The position numbers were made by a program, and so were the translations under genes. From Takakia lepidozioides (Eukaryota; Streptophyta; Takakiopsida; Takakiales; Takakiaceae): a stretch of DNA of 64,000 nucleotides. Location of the stretch: the NCBI GenBank assembly GCA_030704615.1, contig CM060732.1, forward strand, positions 72,707,053 to 72,771,052, written 5' to 3'. Below, one piece after another: positions 36,906 to 46,772 of the stretch. The notes beneath the pieces were generated by a model, which was given only the letters and a program-made list of their open reading frames with translations, was not told the DNA's origin and did not search any database. Within the stretch, counting starts at the first letter, position 1, and each line of letters opens with the position of its first letter.

Positions 36906-39236
36906 ATGTATTTCCTCCTCAGTCAACCATGCCTGGAAGAATGCTGTACATTCCAAATTCCACTCTTGGAGGACTCAATGGTGGGTGTTACCGACAGTAA
37001 GAATCTGATTCGTTTTCTGGAGGAAATGGGAATTCTCTTCCTTCCATTCCGCTGTCAGGCTCGGGAGATCCTAGAAGGAGGTCGCATCAGCCACTGCTTA
37101 ACCTGGTCTATTCTGACGATGCTCAGAGAGGTGAGGACTCTATGCAAGGCAGGACAGTTGAAAGAGGTGGTACACAGTTTGAACCGAGGAGATATTTCCG
37201 CAGACTCCAATACTTATGTGTCTCTCTTTAAGGAATGCATCAAGATGAGAGGCCTAGCACAGGGAAAGGAGGTGCATGCCCACATTATCCAAAGTGGATT
37301 CAAGCCAAACACCTTCTTGATGAACAGCCTTGTCAACATGTATGCCAAGTTGGGAAGCCCAATGGATGCACGCCTAGTGTTTGACAAAATGTCTGAACGA
37401 GATGTGTTTACCTGGACCATAATGGTGGCAGGATATGCAAAACATGGGTGTGGTAGGGAGGCCCTAGAATTATATAAGCAAATGATACAGGAAGGAGTGA
37501 CGCCCAACGGTGTCACGTTCATTTGTGTCCTCAAGGCATGTGCCAGCCTGACTGTCCTGGAAAAGGGCATAGAGGTCCATGCTGATATCATCAAATCTGG
37601 AATTGCACCAGATATCATTCTTCAGAATACCCTCGTTGACATGTATGCCAAATGCGGGAGTATCATGGATGCAATTAAAGTGTTCAACAATATGGCTTGG
37701 CGAGATGTAGTCTCATGGAACGCAATGATTGCAGGATATGCTCAGCATGGGTGTGGTGCAGAGGCCCTCAAGATGTATGAAGAAATGATACTTGAAGGGC
37801 TCTCGCCAAATAGGGTCACGTTCATCTCTGTTCTCAAGGCATGTTCCAGGCTGGCAGCCTGGCGAAAGGGCGAAGAGGTCCATGCTCACATCATCAAAGC
37901 TGGAATTGCAGCAGATGTCATTCTGGAGACGGCCCTGGTTGACATGTATGCCAAATGTGGTGACATGAAGAATGCATGTCAAGTGTTCTGTAATATGGCT
38001 CAACGGAATGTGGTCTCATGGAATGCCATGATTACAGGGTATGCCCAGCAGGGGTGTGGTAGGGAGGCTTTCAGAATGTACAAGAAAATGATACAGGAAG
38101 GGTTTACACCGGACAGGGTCACATTCACTTGCATTCTGAACGCGTGTGCCAGCCTGGCTGCCCTGGAAAAAGGCAAGGAAGTCCATGTTGACCTCATGAA
38201 AGTGGGAATTGTGCCAGATATTGTTCTGGAGACTGCCCTTGTTGACATGTATTGCAAATGTGGAGACATGGAGAATGCATGTCGGATATTTGACAATATG
38301 GCTCAAACAAGTGTGGTCTCATGGAGTGCAATGATTGCAGGATATGCTCAGCATGGGTGTTGTGGAGAGGCCCTACAACTATTTAAACAAATGCAACTGA
38401 AAGGGTTGAAGCCAAATTCTATTACCTTTACATGTGTTCTTGCTGCATGTAGCCATGCGGGCCTAGTTGATGAGGGCTGTCACTACTTTGATTCCATGTC
38501 TCGAGATCATGGACTCGCTCCTACAGTGGAGCATTTTGTTTCCATGGTGGTCCTTCTTGGCCGTGCAGGGCGATTGGATGAGGCAGAGGACTTCATCAAG
38601 AAAATGCCAATTGAACCTGCTGCTGAGGTGTGGCGGGCCTTGCTTGGTGCCTGTAGAATCCATGGGAATGTGGAAGTGGCAGAACGTGCAGCAGAATGTG
38701 TCCTCAAGTGGGATCCCCATGACGCGGCAGCTTATGTACTGTTGTCCAACATCTATGCCACAGCTGGCAGGTGGAAGGATGCTGCAAAGGTGAGGAAAAT
38801 GATGAAGTACAGAATGGTCAGAAAGGAGCCAGGTCGCTGCTACATTGAGGTGGACAACCATATACATTCATTCTTTGTACACGACAAACTGCATCCACAG
38901 ATTGGGGAAATCCATGCTGAGCTGCAGAGATTAACTGGGCAGATGAAGGAGGCCGGGTATGTGCCTGACACGTGCTTTGCATTGCACAATGTGGAGGAGG
39001 AACAAAAAGAATTTTCTCTTTGCCACCACAGTGAGAAGCTGGCCATCTCTTTCGGGCTCATCAGCACTTCCCCTGGGACGTCCCTGCGGGTCATCAAGAA
39101 CCTGCGGGTGTGTGGTGACTGCCACACGGCCACCAAGTTCATCTCAAGGATTGTTGGGCGAGCAATTGTCGTACGGGATACCAACCGCTTTCACCACTTC
39201 CAAGATGGGGTTTGTTCTTGTGGGGAGTACTGGTGA
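36906..39236 (+). CDS. DYW-type PPR protein ending in EYW
   Basis: An intact 776-codon frame. ATG 36906 is the first in frame, but the PPR-like part begins only at about residue 70 (MLREVRTLCKAGQLKEV), so the true start may be later. PPR repeats follow ([48 protein letters not shown] and so on), then E/E+ (AYVLLSNIYATAGRWKDAAK) and the deaminase domain at residues 684-776, with HSE at 708-710 and CGDCH at 736-740. The last three residues are EYW instead of DYW, a conservative variant. Predicted role: organellar C-to-U RNA editing. Paralogue of 26270-28531, on the opposite strand. Confidence 0.94.
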   Translation: MYFLLSQPCLEECCTFQIPLLEDSMVGVTDSKNLIRFLEEMGILFLPFRCQAREILEGGRISHCLTWSILTMLREVRTLCKAGQLKEVVHSLNRGDISADSNTYVSLFKECIKMRGLAQGKEVHAHIIQSGFKPNTFLMNSLVNMYAKLGSPMDARLVFDKMSERDVFTWTIMVAGYAKHGCGREALELYKQMIQEGVTPNGVTFICVLKACASLTVLEKGIEVHADIIKSGIAPDIILQNTLVDMYAKCGSIMDAIKVFNNMAWRDVVSWNAMIAGYAQHGCGAEALKMYEEMILEGLSPNRVTFISVLKACSRLAAWRKGEEVHAHIIKAGIAADVILETALVDMYAKCGDMKNACQVFCNMAQRNVVSWNAMITGYAQQGCGREAFRMYKKMIQEGFTPDRVTFTCILNACASLAALEKGKEVHVDLMKVGIVPDIVLETALVDMYCKCGDMENACRIFDNMAQTSVVSWSAMIAGYAQHGCCGEALQLFKQMQLKGLKPNSITFTCVLAACSHAGLVDEGCHYFDSMSRDHGLAPTVEHFVSMVVLLGRAGRLDEAEDFIKKMPIEPAAEVWRALLGACRIHGNVEVAERAAECVLKWDPHDAAAYVLLSNIYATAGRWKDAAKVRKMMKYRMVRKEPGRCYIEVDNHIHSFFVHDKLHPQIGEIHAELQRLTGQMKEAGYVPDTCFALHNVEEEQKEFSLCHHSEKLAISFGLISTSPGTSLRVIKNLRVCGDCHTATKFISRIVGRAIVVRDTNRFHHFQDGVCSCGEYW

Positions 39237-39469
39237 GATACTCTTCATGAAGTGTAAGCAAAGTGTAGATGAAGAATGTCCTTGTATGCTTCTTGTATGC
39301 CTCATTGTGCAGCATTCCTTTGGTTAGTTGGCTCTCCTGATCCGGTTGCAAGAACTCCTGTCCCCTGATCCCAAGCAGCTTATCAGACACTCTGCAAAAT
39401 TTATACAACATGTAAAATTCCAGAACCTAAAGAATGCCTCAAAAACATAATGCTTGTGGTGGTGGGTGT
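39237..39469. other. 3' flank of the PPR gene
   Basis: No gene seen; likely 3' untranslated sequence. Confidence 0.4.
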
Positions 39470-39706
39470 CTTCCATTTTTCTTCTTTATTTTTTAAGTTT
39501 AAAAGGAAACCTGGGAGAGAATGCTCACAATTCAGGCCCTTGTTGTATAGGGCCCCCTTCAAATAAGCCATTGGGCACACAAGAGGCGAAGGGCATGCCC
39601 GGACTGATTGGTCCAGAAACAAACCATACCTGCAAGACAGAGTAGCAGGAATTGACCACCGGGATGACACTCAGTGCACTATCCAACTGAGCTACCAGCC
39701 GGAGGT
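39470..39706 (-). mobile_element. tRNA-derived SINE
   Basis: On the minus strand a tRNA-like head has the A box TAGCTCAGTTGG (39694-39683) and B box GGTCAATTCC (39657-39648). About 150 bp of body and an A-rich tail near 39470-39500 (AAAAAATAAAGAAGAAAAA) follow. The head resembles a real tRNA D-arm and T-arm, but there is no complete acceptor stem, so this is a SINE and not a tRNA gene. Confidence 0.75.
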
Positions 39707-40004
39707 GGTGGCTGAAGATTTTGAAGGAAAAGCCTAGAAAATGGCTGGCAGCTATTTTTAGCTGTAGTTCACAGCTTTTATCGTGAGGTCTGGGTTCAAA
39801 CTTCAAACCCAAGCAGCTACAGTCCCTAGGCCCACTTGCAACCAAAAGAATGTTTGATAGAAGTTCAACAACAAAAAGAAAGACAATACCTTTTTCTTCT
39901 CCTTTCATTTAAATTATCTAAATCTATGTTACTTTTTCTTTTTCTTATCTTTTTATTTAAAGGGAAACAGAGGCCCTTATATAAGAAGTGTTACTTCACT
40001 TCGA
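39707..40004. other. Unassigned repeat-like stretch
   Basis: Contains a GGTCTGGGTTCAAACTTC phrase resembling a pol III B box. No matching A box could be fixed. Confidence 0.3.
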
Positions 40005-40270
40005 GGCAGTGTTTTTTTTTTGGCGAAAAATCGCCAAATGGCGACCTCAAAACATTAAAATGGAATATTCTGTCGTAAATTCCCAATTTTTTCATGGATG
40101 AAATCGCCAAACTTCTACAAGGGAAAAAAAAACAATGAATGAATTCGCCAAATGTGGATGATATAAATGGATGAAAGTACAAAGGAGGATGATTCTATCC
40201 AAATTTTCCATGGATGAACAGAATATATAGCTATTTCTTGTAGCCACTCGGGCTATTTTTCAAATTTAAG
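40005..40270. repeat. Dispersed repeat, partner of 22520-22802
   Basis: Same ordered blocks as the 22520 copy, including GATGGATGAAATCGCC and GGATGATTCTATCC (GGATGATTGTATCC in the other copy). Confidence 0.65.
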
Positions 40271-40793
40271 AAAAAAATCACTGCTTCGAGGAGAGTGATG
40301 ATTCGCAATATAGGACACCAGTATAACAGAGGGGGGGATGTGGAAACTGGCCGATGGTTTCCGCCGGGAATGTAAGTCTTTCGTGGGAAGAGTAACAGTG
40401 ATCAAACAAGCAAGAAATTTTATGTCTTCTTTCAATGAGTGCTTGAAGACCCCAAATTGAGAGCCCAATCCTGTAGTTTGCAGCCACGGTGGTCAGAGGT
40501 TGGAAATTAGCCCAATAACCGGTTTAGTACAAGTATGTACTCGATTTGTGAATCTTTCTTTGAAATCTGGCTCTGCCTCTCAACAGATTTTCTTTGAGTT
40601 GTACAGATTTTGCAGATGAGTTGAAGAAGGCACGCCAGTTTGGAAGTCTAACGACATTTGGATGCGGCCTGCCCAGAGGGGGTGAAGTATCAGCTGTAAA
40701 ATCCCTTGAGAGACAGGAGGGGATTCTTCGATCCCTAGCCTGACATGACCCTCTGGTATGCTTTTTCATTACATCTGAATTTGGTTGCTACAG

Positions 40794-41820
40794 GAAAGTC
40801 TGTTTCAACATTTAATGAGAGCACCAACCTTCAGAAGTGGTAAACAGTTAAAGAGGGCTGCATACTACTGGACGGCCAGGCTTGCAGGTGAGCACACGAT
40901 GTCTTCAGAAAGTAAGCAAGGGGCATGGGGCTGGGCATGGTGTGGGTCCAGCGAGTTGGAGAGCTGCACAAGGCTGAGGTAGCAACGGAGTGGGGGTGCA
41001 CTGTGCGTGATGTTGATGCCGTATTGGCAAAGTACGAGTGGGCAAAGGAGGCAAACAGGCATGTGATGAAGCTTAAGGAGGAAGGCAAGTCGCTTCCCAA
41101 GTCTCTTGACGAGGTTAGCCTCCCGTGTTTGCTGCCTAAGAGCTCTTGTATGTTTTTGTTATGCTCTGGCAGTTGCATTCTCTTCTCAAAATCTCTCCTC
41201 CCGCTGTTTCACCAATGGCTTTCCACTTTGCTTGTTTCCTACCATCTTTTAATACCTTGAATGATGAAATATATTTGTCCCTATACCTTGAATATAAGGT
41301 GGCCATAGCTGGGAGATGAAGGGTCTGGCCTGAGGTTGACACCATGGATTTGTTGGTTGGTGAAGGTGGAAGAGTTGATGGGGGGTCGCTGGAATGCGGC
41401 AGCATCTGTGAATCTTGCAAAAAGTGGACAACTGAGTCAAAATGCTGCTTGTCCATGCGGCTCTGGAAAGAAGTACAAGAGGTGGGTTCTCGCTCCTTTC
41501 ACAACTCCTCTCATCTCCCTGCCCCATTCCAATGGGAGTGTCGTAAGGCGGAGAGAAGCAATGTTTCTGGCTGCTTTATCTCACACTCATACTTAAACAA
41601 ATGGATTTTGTGGCTAGATGAGTCAAATTTCAAACTTAAAGCAAAGCAAGTAGTACTATCAAACATCATGTAGCCTGGCAATAAGCTGGCCGTGAGGCAT
41701 CTGTGGCTTGAACACTATCTTACAAGCAAAGTATGCTCCAAATATATTGCCTATCCTTTACTAGACCATGACTGGTAAAAATCTGGGGAGTTCTGTTGCA
41801 GGTGTTGTGGGAAGTCATAA
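40794..41820 (+). CDS. SEC-C zinc-motif protein, 3' exons
   Basis: Exons: 40794-40887 (ESLFQHLMRAPTFRSGK, then RAAYYWTARLA), a middle exon ending at 41113 (GELHKAEVATEWGCTVRDVD, then VLAKYEWAKEANRHVMKL), 41366-41481 (VEELMGGRWNAAASVNLAKS, then NAACPCGSGKKYK) and 41802-41820. Splicing the last two gives CPCGSGKKYKRCCGKS followed by TAA, a complete SEC-C zinc motif as at the SecA C-terminus. The start of the middle exon is either 40956 (68-nt intron) or an earlier site requiring an intron too short for plants; 40956 is preferred. An upstream exon may lie near 40587-40730 (FADELKKARQFGSLTTFG), but its junction is unresolved and a stop follows. The SEC-C motif binds zinc and often mediates protein contacts; the function of this plant protein is unknown to me. 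An upstream part of the gene is missing. Confidence 0.75.
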
Positions 41821-41984
41821 GCTTGGACTTGAAACAGGGAAGTCATGCTGCACAAGCACGCACTTATGAAGAGTTTGTGCTCTGTTGTGAGGTCAGGTGG
41901 CCTCATGCCGTTTTATCGTTTTGGTCACCTACTTTCACTCCAAAGGGACTTTGACAGATGCAACTGGGTCTTTACATCTTTACA

Positions 41985-43840
41985 TCAGCACTTCCTTTGA
42001 GCAAATGATGTGCAAAGGGGTGAAGCCCAACCGCATAACGTTTGTTTGCATTGGCAATGCGTGTGCAAGCCAAGGTGCAAAGAGGTCCATGGTGACATCG
42101 TCAAATCTGGAATTGTACCCGATGTCATTCTGAACACTGCCCTGCTGGACATGTATGTCAAATGTGAGTGCATCGAGGATGGAAAGGGAGTGTTCGACAG
42201 TATGGCTGAATGAGACGTGGAGTGCAACGATTGCAGGATATGCACAGCAAGTATGCGGGATGGAGGCTTTGGAGACCTATGAGCAATTGATGTGCGAAGG
42301 GGTGAAGCCCAACCGCAACACATTTGTTTGTGTTTGCAATGCGTGTGCAAGCCTAGGAGCTCTAGAAAAGGGGAAAGAGGTCCATGGTGACATCGTCAAA
42401 GCTGGATTTGTACCAGATGTCATCCTGAACACTGCCCTGGTGGACATGTATGCCAAATGTGGGTGCATGAAGGATGCGAAAGGAGTTTTCAAATGGCTGA
42501 ACAAGATGAGGTGTCGTGGAACGCGATGCTTGCAGGGTATGCACAGCAGGGGCGTGGGATGGAGGCTTTGGAGACCTATGAGCAAATGATGGGGGAAGGG
42601 GTGAAGCCCGACCACATCACGTTTGTGTGCGTTTGCAATGCGTGTGCAAGCCTGGCAGCCCTGGAAAAGGGCAAAGAGGTGCATGGTTGCATCGCCAAAG
42701 CTGGAACTATACCAGGTGTGATCCTGAACACTGCCCTGGTGGACATGTATGCCAAATGTGGGAGCATTGAGGATGCAGAGGGAGTGTTCAACAATATGGT
42801 TGAACGAGATTTATTGTTGTGGAACGTGATGCTTGCAGGATATGCACAGCAGGGCATGGGATGGAGGACTTGGAGACCTATGAGCAAATGATGGGGGAAG
42901 GGGTGAAGCGCGACCACATCACGTTTGTGTGCGTTTGCAGTGTGTGTGCAAGCCTGGCAGCCCTGGAAAAGGGCAAAGAGGTGCATGGTTGCATCGAGCT
43001 GGAATTGTACAGATGTGATTCTGAACAATACCCTCGTGGACATGTATGCCAAATGTGGGAGCATTGAGGATGCGGAGGGAGTGTTCAACAATATGGCTGA
43101 ATGAGATTTGGTGTCATGGAACTCCATGCTTGCAGGGTATGCACAGCAGGGGCGCGGGATGGAGGCCTTGGATCATACCTATGAGCAAATGATGGGGAAG
43201 GGGTGAAATGCAACCACATCACGTTTGTGAGCGTTTGCAATGCTTGTGCAAGCGTGGCAGCCCTAGAAAAGGGCAAAGGGGTGTATGGTGACATCATCAA
43301 AGCTGGAATTGTACCAAGGTTGCAATGCGTGTGCAAGCCTGGGAGCCCTGGAAAATGGGAAAGAGGTCCATGGTGACATCGTCAAAGCTGGAATTGCACC
43401 AGATTCATCCTGAACACTGCCCTAGTGGACATATGCCAAATGTGGGTGGATCGAGGATGCAAAGGGAGTTTTCAACACTGTGGTTGAAAGAAATGTGGTG
43501 TCGTGGAACGCGATGCTTGCAGGGTATGCACAGCAGGGGCACGGGATGGAGGCTTTGGAGACCTATGAACAAATGATGGGGGAAGTGGTGAAGCCCTCAT
43601 GGAGTGCAATGATTGCAGAATATGCTCAACATGGATCTGGTACAGATACATTCAAAATGTATGAGCAAATGTTGCGCGAAGGGGTGAAGCCCAACCAAAT
43701 CACATTTGTTTGTGTTTGCAAAGCATATGAAAGCCTGGGAGCCCTGGAAAAGCAAGGACAATGTGGTGAGGGCACCTTCTTTGTCGACCTATTTCAGATT
43801 GTTTTGCGCTCTCATCAGACTCAGCCCTGAGATGCATATT
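41985..43840 (+). pseudogene. Decayed PPR repeat array, first block
   Basis: A succession of PPR triplets about 300 bp apart in changing frames: VKPNRITFVCIGNACAS, IVPDVILNTALLDMYVK, then EALETYEQLMCEGVKPNRNT, KGKEVHGDIVKAGFVPDVIL and [19 protein letters not shown]. Stops and frameshifts (for example near 42210, 42490, 43105 and 43205) prevent translation. Near 43315 an internal deletion joins GTACCAAGGTTGC across half a repeat. Repeat units are more alike than in the intact PPR genes, indicating recent amplification. Confidence 0.85.
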
Positions 43841-43959
43841 GAATTCTGTAAGTTAGCTTGTTGGGTGGATCTGTGGTGGTTTGGAATGACTTTGACAAGT
43901 AACTGCCGATGTGGCAGCAGGAAAGTATCCAAAAACAGATAACATAGATGAGGATCTAC

Positions 43960-45640
43960 CAAGCATGGGTGTGGTACGAATACTTTGGAGACCTATGAGC
44001 AAATGATGCATGAAGAGGTGAAGCCCAACCACATCACGTTTGTGCCCTGGCGGACAGGTATGCCAAATGTGGGTGCATTATCAGACCTGCAATTGTACAA
44101 AATGTCATTCAGAACAATACCCTTGTGGACATGTATGAAGGGAGTGTTCGACAGTATGGTTGAACGAGATGTTGTGTCGTGGAGTGCGATGATTGCAGGA
44201 TATGCATAGCAAGGGTGCGGGATAGAGGCTTTAGAGATCTAGGAGCAAATGTTGCGCGAAGGGGTGAAGCCCACCCACATCACATTTGTTTGTGTTTGCA
44301 ATGTGTGTGCAAGTCTGGGAGCTCTGGAAAAGGGGAAAGAGGTCCGTGGTGACATCGTCCAAGCTGGAATTGTACCAGATGTCATTCTGAACACTGCCCT
44401 GGTGGACAGGTAGGCAAAAATGTGGGTGCATTGTCAGACCTACAATTGTACAAAATGTCATTCAGAACAATACCCTTGTGGACATGTATGAAAGGAGTTT
44501 TCGACAGTATGGCTGAATGAGATGTGGTGTCGTGGAGTGCGATGATTGCAGGATATGCACAGCAAGGGTGCGGGATGGAGGCTTTGGAGACCTAGGAGCA
44601 AATGTTGTGCGAAGGGGCGAAGCCCAACCACATCACATTTGTTTGTGTTTGCAATGCGTGTGCAAGCCTGGGAGCTCTGCAAAAGGGGAAAGAGGTCCGT
44701 GGTGACATCGCCAAAGCTGGAATTGTACCTGAGGTCATCCTGAACACTGCCCTTGTGGACATGTATGCCAAATGTGGGTGCATTAAGGATACGAAGGGAG
44801 TTAATTTCAACACCATGGCTGAACGAGATGCGGTGTCGTGGAACGCGATGCTTGCAGGGGTATGCACAACAGGGGCGTGGGATGGAGACTTTGGAGACCT
44901 ATAAGCAAATGATGGGGGAAGGGGTGAAGCCACATCACGTTTGTGTGCGTTTGCAGTTCGTGTGCAAGCTTGGCAGCCCTGGAAAAGGGCAAAGAGGTGC
45001 ATGGTTGCATCGCCAAAGCTGGAATTGTACTAGATGTGATTCTGAACAATACCCTCGTGGACATGTATGCCAAATGTGGGTGCATTAAAGATGCGGATGA
45101 AGTGTTCAACAGTATGGCTGAACGAGATTTGGTGTCATGGAATGCCATGCTTGCAGGATATGCACAGCAGGGGCCCGGGATGGAGGCCTTAGAGACCTAT
45201 GAGCAAATGATGGGTAAGGGGTGAAGTGCGACCACATCACGTTTGTGTGCGTTTGCAATGCTTGTGCAAGCCTGGCAGCCCTGGAAAAGGGCAAAGGGTG
45301 CATGGTGACATCATCAAAGCTGGAATTGTACCAAGGTTGCAATGTGTGTGCAAACCTGGGAGCCCTGGAAAATGGGAAAGAGGTCCGTGGTGACATCGTC
45401 AAAGCTGGAATTGCACCAGATTCATCCTGAACACTGCCCTGATGGACATATGCCAAATGTGGGTGGATCGAGGATGCGAAGGGAGTTTCCAACACTGTGG
45501 TTGAAAGAAATGTGGTGTCGTGGAACGCTATGCTTGTAGGGTATGCACAACAGGGGCACGGGATGGAGGCTTTGGAGACCTATGAACAAATGATGGGGGA
45601 AGTGGTGAAGCCCTCATGGAGTGCAATGATTGCAGGATAT
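43960..45640 (+). pseudogene. Decayed PPR repeat array, second block (duplicate of the first)
   Basis: Most of this block repeats 42590-43620 at an offset of 2,017 bp. GAAAATGGGA is at 43351 and 45368, GTACCAAGGT at 43311 and 45328, and GCCCTCATGG at 43593 and 45610. The deletion at GTACCAAGGT is present in both blocks, so the first copy was already damaged when duplicated. PPR motifs such as [20 protein letters not shown] and [17 protein letters not shown] remain readable. Confidence 0.85.
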
Positions 45641-46495
45641 TAAAGTGGAGAACAGCCTTCTTGACGCCAAATGTGGGAGCGGAAAAGATGCACTTCAGGT
45701 TTTCGACAAAATGCCTGAACGAGATGTGGTCTCATGGAATGCCATGATTACAGGATATGCTGAGCATGGCTATGCTGAGCATGGCTATGCTGAAGAGGCT
45801 TTCAAGATACAAGCAAATGGAATTGGACGCGATGACACCGAACAGGGTCACGTTCGTTTCTGTTGTCAATGCATGTGCCAGTCTAGGGGCCCTGGAAAAG
45901 GGCACACGGGTCCATGCTGATATTAACAAAGCTGGGGTTGTGTCATATATTAACTTGGACAATGTCCTTGTTAACATGTATGCCAAATGTGGGAGTGTTC
46001 ACGATGCACGTCAAGTGTTTGAAAATATGGTTCAGCAAGCATGGAATGCCATAATTGCAGGATATGCTCAGCATGGGTGTAGTACAGAGGCCTTCCAACT
46101 ATTTGAACAGATGCAGCAGGAAGGCTTGAAGCCAGATGGTATCACCTTCGTTTCTCTTCTCTCTGCTTGTAGGCATGTAGGCCTGGTGGATGAAGGCCAC
46201 CACTTGTTTGGTTCCATGAGTAGAGATCACGGCCTCACTCCTACAGTGGAGCATTTTTGCTGCATTGTGGACCTTCTTGGCCGTGTAGGCCGATGAGATG
46301 AGGCAGAAGAGTTTATCGACAAAATGCCAATTGAACCAGATGCTCTGGTTTGGGGGACCTTGCTTGTTGCTGCCAGAATACATGGGGATGTGGAGGTAGC
46401 AGAACATGCAGCAAAATCTCTTCTCAAATGCGATCCCAACCACTATGCAGCTTATGTGCTGCTATCCAACATCTACGCCGCATCTGACACGTGAC
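45641..46495 (+). pseudogene. PPR-DYW 3' portion (last PPRs and E region), broken
   Basis: Reads [20 protein letters not shown] with a 15-bp tandem (GAGCATGGCTATGCT), then VTFVSVVNACASLGALEKG, VNMYAKCGSVHDARQVF, GITFVSLLSACRHVGLVDEG and the start of the E region after an in-frame TGA near 46294 (DEAEEFIDKMPIEPDAL, YAAYVLLSNIYAA). It stops before E+ and DYW at about 46490. Confidence 0.85.
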
Positions 46496-46772
46496 AAATA
46501 TGACACAACATGATGTGGTTTCATGGAGGACCATGATTGCAGCATATGCTCCGCATGAGTATGGCAGGGAGGCTGTTGAGATGTATGAACAAATGCAAAA
46601 TAAAGGGTCTAATGCCCAACACAAACAGTATCACCTTTATATGTGTTCTCTCTGCCTGCAGCCACACTAACCTACTGAATGAAGGAAGATGCTATTTCGA
46701 TTCCCTGAGTGAAGATCATGGTATCGATCTGACAATAAAACACTTTGGCTGTGTCAAGTTATTTTACCATTA
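46496..46772 (+). pseudogene. Separate PPR fragment
   Basis: Reads like a further PPR segment (SITFICVLSACSHTNLLNEG, then RCYFDSLSEDHGIDLTIKHF), joined out of register to the preceding block. Ends at TAG 46771. Confidence 0.75.

Noticed and set aside
37214-39184. Minus-strand frames over the second PPR gene
   Set aside because: Antisense shadows of the PPR coding sequence.
39648-39694. Possible tRNA gene on the minus strand
   Set aside because: A and B boxes are good, but there is no matching acceptor stem or clean anticodon arm, and an A-tailed body follows; called a SINE.
40888-40955. Frame ATG at 40925 taken as a gene start
   Set aside because: The GT donor at 40888 and frame needs fit a 68-nt intron better; the ATG falls inside that intron. 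Kept as an uncertainty only.
42277-45495. Long minus-strand frames in the PPR array
   Set aside because: They mirror PPR repeats on the plus strand and have no domain of their own.
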